Source: Bacteroidales bacterium (lineage in GTDB: Bacteria; Bacteroidota; Bacteroidia; Bacteroidales; UBA932). From it: a stretch of DNA of 64,000 nucleotides. Below the pieces are notes generated by a model, which saw nothing but the letters and a program-made list of their open reading frames with translations, did not search any database and was not told where the DNA came from. The stretch spans positions 1 through 64,000 of the forward strand of contig JAGCCX010000022.1 in NCBI GenBank assembly GCA_017651465.1. Reading direction: 5' to 3'. This document shows, in pieces, positions 43,501 to 50,468 of this stretch (the stretch's first letter is position 1; each line of letters opens with the position of its first letter). Made by a program: the position numbers and the translations under genes.

Positions 43501-43540
43501 CCGTATTATTCTCGGCGGCGGCAGCGTACCTGGGTCTTAA
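40502..43540 (+). CDS. OstA/LptA-like lipopolysaccharide-transport protein with DSL-rich repeats
   Basis: The start is ATG 40502 inside the end of surA. The 1012-residue protein has a membrane/signal segment (RLILLAALFLAALLAAQ). An OstA-like beta-jellyroll region spans about 60-290 (TYLISDTALWDTENKIINCWGHVKV; LTSEKLDYFINDNLAQF). A second OstA-type region from about 550 to 730 (AYAIRNVKIFRRDIQARCDSM) fits a protein moving lipopolysaccharide across the periplasm. Between and after these lie low-complexity tracts with repeated DSL motifs (SLAVRDSLAAADSLAAP). The basic, coiled-coil-like tail runs 182 bases into the OPT transporter gene in another frame. Much longer than enterobacterial LptA, as is usual in Bacteroidota. 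Confidence 0.75.
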   Translation: MEIKVHKSRLILLAALFLAALLAAQPLGSAPKRPKNKKERADSLVRIMKAESLEQLQKNGRQFRKAVASTFLHNGTYLISDTALWDTENKIINCWGHVKVIQDETILTSEKLDYFINDNLAQFRGTLVQLQNKKRNTLRTRHLDYNTQDSLAVFRNGGSMRDEKGQIIESNSGTYSSREKVFTFNDDVNMFSDSVFVKTIRLEYDTERELATFPHYIDFWKGGNMLSASEGYYDRRSQMFFFRNRVHGLSEEQEVWSDTLYYYQGIGDVILRGNAQLQDTTRRVTGVADFIHFQDSISQVTMRINAAMALETKNKGQTDTIYLGADTLIYRAIRMCDISDGTIKASETRLSDIMTDAVTEYRRKAAEDAARAREEALNQQSVPGMAGGKAGGGGPAASKKSKDGPKAAPPKDGPTPPPVDTIKAAVNDSVAAPKPQLDSIAAPEPQLDSLARRDSLMSPLLDAIAKVDSLVNDGGKGLDLDTPLDPEFDMDKADSLLNASSVDTLAASDSLQAPDSLSVSDSLAVRDSLAAADSLAAPKDTTKMGFAYAIRNVKIFRRDIQARCDSMVYCDLDSVARFYLDPVIWNEGDRQYTADSVFVLVGTGGPKKASLQSNAFVITQQDSLYYDQIKGAEVMAYFDSLDNSLKRFDALGGSAALFYLRENGVLATVNKVESKMLSALLLDGNIDQVYYFEQPKNNAYPVVQLPKVDQTMKGFKWRPDERPSDPTDITSLQVRPSERRRYLSKPRAEFRQTEIYFPGYMPRIRREIAIRDSLARIPKPKVDTAAAGKALRDSLSRLDSLARADSLAVLDSLALISKLDTLALRDSLSLKDSPVQLDSLGGVPAKRDSTQLNLTPDDDPLAVHTVDPKQKRLEEREARRKLRIAKRDARIAEKEKRWAELDRRDSLKVEAKKQKALEKERARKLRRLQAIQRQEAKDQAKLEKYIEKYKKQYEREQKRAAARKRTQAPSGGGEVPADTGTGEEPPGSDPVLRDDGTLDDRIILGGGSVPGS

Positions 43541-45353
43541 GGTAGGCCAGGTCTTCGAGGCCGCAATCCCTATCGCCATCATTGCAGTGGGCGTGACGGG
43601 AGTCCTTAAAAAGAACGACGCACTGGCGCAGAATGTCATTATCCAGAGCATCGGAGCCTGCTCCGGCGTGGTGGTGGCGGGCGCCATATTCACTCTTCCT
43701 GCAATCTATATTCTGGGGCTTGAAGTCAATTTCTGGCAGATGTGCCTCAGCTCGCTGCTGGGCGGTGTGATAGGCATACTGTTCCTGATACCGTTCCGCA
43801 AATACTTCGTGCAGGAGATGCACGGCAAGTATCCCTTCCCTGAAGCAACGGCCACCACTCAGGTGCTGGTGAGCGGCGAGGCGGGCGGCAGCAGCGCCAA
43901 GACCCTCGTGCTGGCCGGCCTCATAGGCGGTCTGTACGACTTTGTTGTGGCCACTTTCGGCGCCTGGGCCGAGACCGTCAGCACCACGGTAATGCACTGG
44001 GGGCAGGTGGTTGCCGACAAAGCCAAGCTCGTACTCAAGCTCAACACCGGCGCCGCCGTGCTGGGCCTTGGCTACATCATCGGGCTTAAGTACGCCTTTG
44101 TCATTTGCTGCGGTTCGTTCCTGGTATGGCTCCTCATCATCCCTCTGATGAATCTTATCTGGGGCGGACAGGTCATCGACCTGATGGGCACCGGTATAGC
44201 AACCACAGTGGGCCAGATGGCTCCCGAGCAGATTTTCAAGGAGTATGCGCGCCACATAGGCATAGGCGGTATAGCAACGGCCGGCATTATCGGTATCATC
44301 AAGAGCGCCGGCGTCATCAAGAGCGCCGTGGGCCTTGCGGTAGGAGAGTTCAAGCACAAGGGGAACCAGGGCGCAGCGGCTGCCGAGCGTACCCAGCAGG
44401 ATCTGCCTATGCGTACCGTCATAACGGGCATCATCATCGCCCTTCTCGGCATCTTTGCATTCTTCGCTTTCGGGGGTGTGGTCCACAATGTATGGCAGGC
44501 TCTCATCGCCCTTGTCATCGTGGCTCTTATAGCTTTCCTCTTTACCACCGTGGCTGCCAACGCCATTGCGATAGTGGGCAGCAACCCGGTGAGCGGAATG
44601 ACCATTATGACGCTCATTATCACGGCTTTGGTGCTCGTCGCCGTGGGCCTCAAGGGCAATGCCGGAATGGTTGCCGCTATGGTTATCGGCGGCGTGGTCT
44701 GCACGGCCCTGAGTACTGCGGGAGGCTTGATCACCGACTTTAAGATAGGTTACTGGATAGGCACCACTCCTCGCAAGCAGGAGGCCTGGAAATTTGTGGG
44801 TGTGGCGGTTGCCGCAGCCACCGTGGGAGGAGTTATGCTGGTGCTCAACAAGACCTACGGATTCACCGGCGAGGGTGCCCTGGTGGCGCCTCAGGCCAAT
44901 GCTATGGCGGCGGTCATCCAGCCTATGATGAACGGCGGGAGCGCCCCCTGGCTGCTGTACGGGATAGGCGCCCTGATCGCCATCGCCCTCACCGTCTTCA
45001 AGGTGCCCGCCCTTGCGTTCTGCCTTGGAATGTTCATCCCCATCGACCTCAACCTGCCGCTGCTGGTGGGCGGAGCCATTTCGTGGTTCGTGGGCTCTCG
45101 CAGCAAAGATGCTTCCGTCAACCGTGCACGGGTTGAAAAAGGCACCCTGATTGCCAGCGGATTCATCGCCGGCGGCGCCCTTATGGGCGTGGTTTCGGCC
45201 ATTCTTAAGTTCGCCGGCGTGGACTGGTTCCTTTCCGGCTGGAATGCCGTAGGCGCTTCCGGTACCTCGGGTGCCGAGATGATAGCCATCGTGCCATTCC
45301 TTGCCCTCTGCGGCTATATGATTTACGCTTCCATTAAAAATTCCGACAAATGA
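43359..45353 (+). CDS. OPT-family oligopeptide transporter
   Basis: The start is ATG 43359 (MKENKNVQLPENAHRP), chosen because the conserved family region begins about residue 34 (REVTPYSVTMGLLMTVLFSAAAAYLGLKVG) and no better start follows before it. The 664-residue protein has about 15 transmembrane segments and carries the OPT motif PFPEATATTQVLVSGE. It imports peptides by proton coupling in the inner membrane. The first 182 bases overlap the OstA-like frame. The gene is followed by pepT with an ATGA overlap, so peptide uptake and tripeptide cleavage are encoded together. Confidence 0.9.
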   Translation: MKENKNVQLPENAHRPLQAGEKYQPILGPGRNPREVTPYSVTMGLLMTVLFSAAAAYLGLKVGQVFEAAIPIAIIAVGVTGVLKKNDALAQNVIIQSIGACSGVVVAGAIFTLPAIYILGLEVNFWQMCLSSLLGGVIGILFLIPFRKYFVQEMHGKYPFPEATATTQVLVSGEAGGSSAKTLVLAGLIGGLYDFVVATFGAWAETVSTTVMHWGQVVADKAKLVLKLNTGAAVLGLGYIIGLKYAFVICCGSFLVWLLIIPLMNLIWGGQVIDLMGTGIATTVGQMAPEQIFKEYARHIGIGGIATAGIIGIIKSAGVIKSAVGLAVGEFKHKGNQGAAAAERTQQDLPMRTVITGIIIALLGIFAFFAFGGVVHNVWQALIALVIVALIAFLFTTVAANAIAIVGSNPVSGMTIMTLIITALVLVAVGLKGNAGMVAAMVIGGVVCTALSTAGGLITDFKIGYWIGTTPRKQEAWKFVGVAVAAATVGGVMLVLNKTYGFTGEGALVAPQANAMAAVIQPMMNGGSAPWLLYGIGALIAIALTVFKVPALAFCLGMFIPIDLNLPLLVGGAISWFVGSRSKDASVNRARVEKGTLIASGFIAGGALMGVVSAILKFAGVDWFLSGWNAVGASGTSGAEMIAIVPFLALCGYMIYASIKNSDK

Positions 45354-46570
45354 TTAGCATTCTTGACCGTTTTTTACGCTACGTGGCGGTGGATACCCAG
45401 TCCAACGAGGAGTCCGACTCCCAGCCTTCCGCCTCCAAGGAACTGGTGCTGCTGGAGATGCTCCGCGATGAACTTGTGGCTATGGGTGTAGAGGCCACGC
45501 TCGATGAATATGGATATGTTATGGGCACCATCCCCTCCAATATCGACAAGCCTGTGCCCGCGGTGGGTTTCATAGCCCACGTAGATACAGCTCCCGATGC
45601 CAGCGGAGAGGGGGTTAAACCTCAGATTATCAAGAACTACGACGGTGGGGCCATAGACCTTGCCGGCGTGCCCGGCCTGAAGCTCGACCCTGCCGATTTT
45701 CCCGAGCTGCTCGCCCATAAAGGAGAGACCATCATCACCACCGACGGAACCACCCTGCTGGGTGCCGACGACAAGGCGGGCGTGGCGGAGATTATGGATG
45801 CCGTGCAGTACATCGTGGAGCATCCCGAATTCAAGCACGGGGTTATCAAGATAGGCTTCACTCCCGACGAAGAGATAGGTCGCGGCGTGGTGAAATTCGA
45901 TGTGCAGCGCTTCGGGGCCGATTATGCCTACACTATGGACGGAGGCGAAGTGGGCGAGCTGGAGTTTGAGAATTTCAACGCCGCATCGGCCGTAGTGCAT
46001 ATCCAGGGGCGCAATGTCCACCCCGGCTATGCCAAGGGCAAGATGCTGAATGCCATACTGATAGGCCAGGAGCTTACGGCTCTCCTGCCGGTCGGGCAGA
46101 GGCCCGAGCTGACGCAGGACTATGAGGGATTCTTCCATATCATAGGCTTCAAGGGCACGGTGGAAGAGGCTACCCTGACCTGGATTATCCGCGACCACGA
46201 CCGCGCTGCTTTTGAGAGGAAGAAAGTGGTGATGCGTGAGTGCTGCGACTTTATCAACGCCAAGTATGGCGCCGGTACAGCATCGCCCGTCATCAAAGAC
46301 CAGTATTACAATATGCGGGAGATGGTGGAGCCGCACTACCACGTGGTGGAGAAGGCCGTCAAGGCTATGGAAATGGCCGGCGTTAAGCCCCACATCCAAC
46401 CCATACGCGGCGGTACCGACGGTGCAAACCTCTCATTCAAGGGCCTTCCTTGCCCGAATATCTTTGCCGGAGGCCTTAACTTCCACGGCAAGTTCGAGTG
46501 GATTCCGCTCGAGAGTATGGAAAAGGCCTCGGCAGTAATCAAGAACCTTATCCGGCTGTACGCCGAATAG
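45350..46570 (+). CDS. pepT: Peptidase T (tripeptide aminopeptidase)
   Basis: This 406-residue M20 metallopeptidase has its zinc ligands and catalytic residues in GFIAHVDTAPD, LLGADDKAGVAE, TPDEEIGRG and MDGGEVGELE, with a late His in PIRGGTDGANLSFKGLPCPNIFAGG. PepT removes the N-terminal residue from tripeptides in the cytoplasm. Start and length are standard. It overlaps the OPT transporter by 4 bases, a pairing that fits use of imported peptides. Confidence 0.95.
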   Translation: MISILDRFLRYVAVDTQSNEESDSQPSASKELVLLEMLRDELVAMGVEATLDEYGYVMGTIPSNIDKPVPAVGFIAHVDTAPDASGEGVKPQIIKNYDGGAIDLAGVPGLKLDPADFPELLAHKGETIITTDGTTLLGADDKAGVAEIMDAVQYIVEHPEFKHGVIKIGFTPDEEIGRGVVKFDVQRFGADYAYTMDGGEVGELEFENFNAASAVVHIQGRNVHPGYAKGKMLNAILIGQELTALLPVGQRPELTQDYEGFFHIIGFKGTVEEATLTWIIRDHDRAAFERKKVVMRECCDFINAKYGAGTASPVIKDQYYNMREMVEPHYHVVEKAVKAMEMAGVKPHIQPIRGGTDGANLSFKGLPCPNIFAGGLNFHGKFEWIPLESMEKASAVIKNLIRLYAE

Positions 46571-46575
46571 GGGTT

Positions 46576-48108
46576 TTACCATCCAAGTACGGCCTCCCGG
46601 GAGGAATAGGGGGCGGCTTCTTCGGCGGTGAGGTATTTACCTTGCGCGCTGTGGCCGCTCAGCGGCTTGCCGGCGGAGTCGGTGCTGCCGTATTCTTTCC
46701 ATCCCGATGTGGCGGTGGGCGTCGAGGGCGTGGGCGCGGGAGATGTGTACCAGCCCTTTGAGGCTATGACGCCGGACATCGAACAGTCGATAAATGTCAC
46801 ATTGTCAAACACTTTGCTGTCTCCTCCCGAGCGGGCAAGGTACATACTTCCGTCTTTGACGCCATCCTCGGCGGTAAGCTGGCAGTTGAGGAATACGAAG
46901 CCTTTGTCGGATGCGTTCTGTATTCGGGCCTGAACGATGTATCCGGCTGCACGGGCACGTATCTCGCAATCTTCGAACAGGCAGGCCTTGGGGTAGCCCC
47001 AGATGAAGTCGCAGTGCCCAGCGATCAGGCTCTTGTGTACCCATACCACACCCTTGCAGAGGAAGGTATCCTGGAACGACAGGAGCCTGCAGTTATCTAT
47101 GGTCAGGCGGTGCTGGTTGGATCCGGAATTAAAATAGATGGCTTCGGCCTGGCCCTTGAGCTCCCCGAAGCTGTTCTCGAGGGTTAAGTCGCTGATAGTG
47201 AGAGCATCGCAGTTCTCCACAAGCATCAGCGAGCGTCCGCCGGAAGTGGAAACGGCCGCTCCGGCCACGGGCCTGGAGCTCCGCGAGCCGCCGCTTCCCG
47301 GGCACCAGCTCTCGTTGTTGGGATACGATATAACAGTGCCCGTGCTGGAGGCTCCTTTTATGGTAACCTTGTTCTTGTCACGCAGGAAAAGCGGCTCGTT
47401 GTAGGTTCCGGCGCCCACATCCACGGTGACTTCCACATCTTTGCCCAAAGAAGAGGCATAACTGAGAGCCCCCTGCACCGTGCAGAAGTCTCCGCTGCCG
47501 TCGGGACGCACCTTGAGATTGTTGCCGGAGGGCTTGGATTTGACCGTAAAGCTCCACTCGTCTTTGGCTATGCCCTTGTGCCCTTTGATGACTCCCTCGT
47601 CGATGGTTACATAGTACGAGCCTTCCCAGTTGAGCACTCCGTTGTGCAGATTGATAATGAGCGACTTATCTTTGATCCGGAGCGGAGTGTAATGCACTAC
47701 CCTGTAGCGGCTTCCCGACTTGAGGGCGTCCATTGCGGTGTTGAATTTGGAGTCGGCGCCAATGGCTGCGCGCGGAACCATAGACCCGTCGGGCCGGATG
47801 CTGACCGATGCAAGGTCGGCCAGGTCGATGCGGTCGACTTCTTTTCCGTCGGAAGAGCAAACCGCTATCACTCCCTCGCTGCCGAGTTCGGGTGCGGTCT
47901 CAAGCGTGAGCACCAGCGGGGCGTCGATGCATTGCCCCTTGACTTCGGGCTCGGGGTCCGGCTCCGGTTCGGGTTCGGGTTCCGGTTCTGGCTCGGGTTT
48001 GGGTACGACGGGCGTGTTATCGTCGGTCTTGCCTGAATCGGGATTCGCCTCGGGTTTGCAGCATATCGCAAAGCTGGCAAGCAGCAGGAGGGTGAGTGTG
48101 CGTTTCAT
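46576..48108 (-). CDS. Pectinesterase-like (CE8) lipoprotein
   Basis: The 510-residue product has a lipoprotein signal (MKRTLTLLLLASFAICCK, lipobox FAIC). A Pro-Glu repeat linker follows (about 38-56). Residues about 60-200 are an unassigned beta-rich domain. A right-handed beta-helix pectinesterase domain starts near 200 (NLKVRPDGSGDFCTVQGAL). It contains GQAEAIYF, CRLLSFQDTFL (catalytic Gln/Asp region) and GHCDFIWGYPKACLFEDCEI (second Asp), and the family's terminal SGWKEYG. It should remove methyl esters from pectin at the cell surface. No other pectin enzyme is nearby. It lies 3 bases after miaA and is the last gene of the leftward operon. Confidence 0.82.
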   Translation of the reverse strand: MKRTLTLLLLASFAICCKPEANPDSGKTDDNTPVVPKPEPEPEPEPEPEPDPEPEVKGQCIDAPLVLTLETAPELGSEGVIAVCSSDGKEVDRIDLADLASVSIRPDGSMVPRAAIGADSKFNTAMDALKSGSRYRVVHYTPLRIKDKSLIINLHNGVLNWEGSYYVTIDEGVIKGHKGIAKDEWSFTVKSKPSGNNLKVRPDGSGDFCTVQGALSYASSLGKDVEVTVDVGAGTYNEPLFLRDKNKVTIKGASSTGTVISYPNNESWCPGSGGSRSSRPVAGAAVSTSGGRSLMLVENCDALTISDLTLENSFGELKGQAEAIYFNSGSNQHRLTIDNCRLLSFQDTFLCKGVVWVHKSLIAGHCDFIWGYPKACLFEDCEIRARAAGYIVQARIQNASDKGFVFLNCQLTAEDGVKDGSMYLARSGGDSKVFDNVTFIDCSMSGVIASKGWYTSPAPTPSTPTATSGWKEYGSTDSAGKPLSGHSAQGKYLTAEEAAPYSSREAVLGW

Positions 48109-48111
48109 ATC

Positions 48112-49050
48112 TTAAACTTCTGTCCAGTGAATGCAGATGCCGCTTCGTTCCATACCGCGGAACCAGGTCATCTGGCGTTTTGCAAATTGGTGGATGGCTG
48201 TGGCAAGGCGCTCGCGCATAGTGGCGTAGTCCATCTGCCCAAGCAGGTAGAGAGTAACGAACCTGTACTCAAGTCCGTAGCTGATAAGGGTTTGGGCCGG
48301 TATGCCGCGCTTTAGCAGCGCCCTGACTTCATCGACCATTCCTTCCTCCAGGCGGGCGTCGAGCCGGGCATCTATGCGAGCGTTCCTGACTTCCCTGCTG
48401 ACCAGGGTTCCTATGAAGTAGGTCCTGAGCGCCGCCAGATCCCCGTTGGGTTCGTACAAGTCGAGGTCCACTGCGCCGGGATACGTTGTGACGGGGGCGG
48501 AAAGGGGCTTCTTGCTCAGAAAGTCGTAGCTGCAGGTAACGGCGCTGATGTACAGTCCGGTGCCTCCGCACAGAATGGGGAAGGCGCCCCGGCCGCGAAT
48601 GTCTTCCATCGCCCTTGCAAAGTCCTGCTGAAAGCGGTACACATTGTATTGCGTGCCCGGTTCGGCAATGTCTATCAGATGATACGGTACCGAGCCGTAT
48701 TCGCACAGGTCTTTGCCCGTGCCTATGTCCATTCCGCGGTACACCTGACGTGAATCGGCAGAAATAATCTCGCAGCTGATGCCCTTGGGGGCGCCGGGCT
48801 CTCCGGAAGGAACTTTGACTCCCGAAGAGGGAGGGGACCCGCTTGCGGGGAGGGTTCCTTCCGGGGTGTCCGGAGCCTCCAAGGCAAGCGCCTTCGCGAG
48901 TTTTACGGCATACTTGGTCTTGCCGGACGCCGTAGGCCCCAGCACGCATATCAGGTCAATCGAGCCGGATAAAATGGCGCGGCGCAACTCCTCGACGTCG
49001 ATTACCTCGGCCGAGGGCAGCGCGGCAACTATGTTCTTAACTCTTTGCAT
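48112..49050 (-). CDS. miaA: tRNA dimethylallyltransferase (with in-frame insertion)
   Basis: The protein has 312 residues. GPTASGKT (38-45) is the P-loop; IISADSRQVYRGMDIGTGK is the family signature, and QQDFARAMEDI, FPILCGGTGLYI and QFAKRQMTWFRG follow. MiaA adds dimethylallyl to A37 of tRNAs reading UNN codons. Residues 58-90 are a Pro/Gly/Ser-rich stretch between the P-loop helix and the SADSRQVY strand, where other MiaA proteins have only a few residues. It is encoded by a palindromic insertion. An unusual N-terminal extension of about 30 residues precedes the P-loop strand; a downstream start is possible. It overlaps nth by 14 bases. Confidence 0.9.
   Translation of the reverse strand: MQRVKNIVAALPSAEVIDVEELRRAILSGSIDLICVLGPTASGKTKYAVKLAKALALEAPDTPEGTLPASGSPPSSGVKVPSGEPGAPKGISCEIISADSRQVYRGMDIGTGKDLCEYGSVPYHLIDIAEPGTQYNVYRFQQDFARAMEDIRGRGAFPILCGGTGLYISAVTCSYDFLSKKPLSAPVTTYPGAVDLDLYEPNGDLAALRTYFIGTLVSREVRNARIDARLDARLEEGMVDEVRALLKRGIPAQTLISYGLEYRFVTLYLLGQMDYATMRERLATAIHQFAKRQMTWFRGMERSGICIHWTEV
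48781..48879. repeat. In-frame palindromic insertion in miaA
   Basis: Perfect arms CCGGAAGGAAC (48803-48813) and its complement (48854-48864) enclose a core GGGAGGGGACCCGCTTGCGG (48829-48848). The core resembles that of the 134-bp element (GGGAGGGGCCCGCTATGCGG at 37963-37982), but the arms are different. The extent is judged from the extra residues in the protein (58-90). Confidence 0.65.
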
Positions 49051-49678
49051 TGCGTGAAAAATAAGCGCAGAAGCCGCTCAGGCCGCACTCTCCGCATTTA
49101 GGAGCGCGTGCGGTGCAGACGTAACGGCCGTGCAGGATTAACCAATGATGAGAAACGGCGCGGTCGCACACCTGGATATGCTTCTCCAGGTCTTTCTCCA
49201 CCTCGTAAGGAGTCTTGCCGCGCGAGAGGCCCAGCCTGTGGCTCACGCGGAACACGTGGGTATCGACGGCGATGACGGGCTCCTGGAATACGATCGACGC
49301 CACCACGTTTGCCGTCTTGCGTCCGACTCCGGGCAGGGTCATCAGCTCCTGCACGGTGCCGGGAACCGCCCCTCCGAAGTCGCTTAAGATTTTCTCTGCC
49401 AGCCCCTTCAGGTGCGCCGCCTTGCTGTTGGGGTAGGATACGCTGCGTATGCACTCAAGTATGTCTTCGGTGGATGCGGCGGCAAGATGCTTGACCGTGG
49501 GGAAGCGCCTGAACAGCTCCGGCGTGACCATATTGACCCGCTTGTCGGTGCACTGGGCCGACAGGACCACCGACACAATGAGCTGGTACGGGTCGGCGAA
49601 GACCAGTTCGCTCTGTGCCACCGGAACGTTCTCCTTGAACCAGGCCACTACGGCCTCATATCGTTGTGCTTTAGTCAT
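49037..49678 (-). CDS. nth: Endonuclease III
   Basis: The 213-residue protein has the helix-hairpin-helix LPGVGRKTANVV with catalytic Lys121, the catalytic Asp139 in AVDTHVFR, and the [4Fe-4S] cluster C-x6-C-x2-C-x5-C (Cys187, 194, 197, 203). It removes oxidised pyrimidines from DNA and nicks the abasic site. Length is standard. It overlaps the preceding gene by 8 bases and miaA by 14, so all are translated from one mRNA. Confidence 0.95.
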   Translation of the reverse strand: MTKAQRYEAVVAWFKENVPVAQSELVFADPYQLIVSVVLSAQCTDKRVNMVTPELFRRFPTVKHLAAASTEDILECIRSVSYPNSKAAHLKGLAEKILSDFGGAVPGTVQELMTLPGVGRKTANVVASIVFQEPVIAVDTHVFRVSHRLGLSRGKTPYEVEKDLEKHIQVCDRAVSHHWLILHGRYVCTARAPKCGECGLSGFCAYFSRNAKS

Positions 49679-50468
49679 AATCGTTCAATATATCGCCAAG
49701 CAGGGCGCGGAGTTTTTCGCCGAAAGCTATCGGGCCGTTGGTGTTGTTCTTGTGCACCAGGAAGGCGTTACGCTCCTGGTTCCCCATCAGGGTGTAGTCG
49801 AGGGCAATACCGCCTCCCAAAATCCCCGAAACCCAGTATCCGCCCAGCAGGTTGGCCACTATGAGCCCCAGCGATGCGGCGTTCAGGCCGGCGGAGAGCA
49901 GTCCCTCGCCGTATGCCTCGTTGTAGAAGTGGGCGAGCGGAGGCACGAACGAGAGAATCATTGAGGTTTTTTCCGATTTCACCCTCGGGTGCCCTTCGTA
50001 CAACTTCAGAAGTTCTCCAAGGCGCGGGCAGGTGCCGTTCCAGCTGATGCAGCGGGCTGCGTAAATCTCCGACTCGTCGTAGCGTCCGCAGTAGGCAAGC
50101 GCAAGGGCGTGAAGCAGCAGCACGTCCTGAGTAAGGGGCTCCACTTCTTCAACCATAGCCGCCGCCTGCTCGAATTCTCCGCCCATAAAGCGGCAGAGCT
50201 CCTGCTGGAAAAGCACTTCCTGTCTCTCCTCGGGAGTGAGGGCGAACATCCTCACGCGGGCGAGGGTGGACGACGCCTCGGCGTAGCGGCCAAGGGCCTT
50301 GTAACAGCGCGCCTTGGCCATAAGTGCAGCGTTCGCCTCCTCCAGGGATGCCCCGGAGTAAACGGCCCGCTCGTACTCTACGGCGAGTTCTTCCCAATCC
50401 TGCGCCCTACTTGAATACAGAGCGGAGAGGAATATGGATATTATACAGAACAGCCGTATCCTGAGCAT
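49671..50468 (-). CDS. Exported TPR-like protein with hydrophobic C-terminal segments
   Basis: The 265-residue protein has a signal peptide (MLRIRLFCIISIFLSALYSSRAQ). Helical TPR-like repeats follow (about 25-150: ARCYKALGRYAEASSTLARV, LAYCGRYDESEIYAARCI). Then come two hydrophobic segments (about 180-225) with FVPPLAHFYNEAYGEGLLSAG, which recall the DUF5683/TM2 turn. The same hydrophobic plan occurs in the next upstream gene. Its start overlaps that gene by 62 bases. I do not recognise a function; an envelope-assembly role is a guess from context with LolA-like and TM2 proteins. Confidence 0.65.
   Translation of the reverse strand: MLRIRLFCIISIFLSALYSSRAQDWEELAVEYERAVYSGASLEEANAALMAKARCYKALGRYAEASSTLARVRMFALTPEERQEVLFQQELCRFMGGEFEQAAAMVEEVEPLTQDVLLLHALALAYCGRYDESEIYAARCISWNGTCPRLGELLKLYEGHPRVKSEKTSMILSFVPPLAHFYNEAYGEGLLSAGLNAASLGLIVANLLGGYWVSGILGGGIALDYTLMGNQERNAFLVHKNNTNGPIAFGEKLRALLGDILNDYD

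Noticed and set aside
47950..48000. Pro-Glu repeat in the pectinesterase as a mobile repeat
   Set aside because: It is a simple codon repeat typical of lipoprotein linkers and has no palindromic structure.
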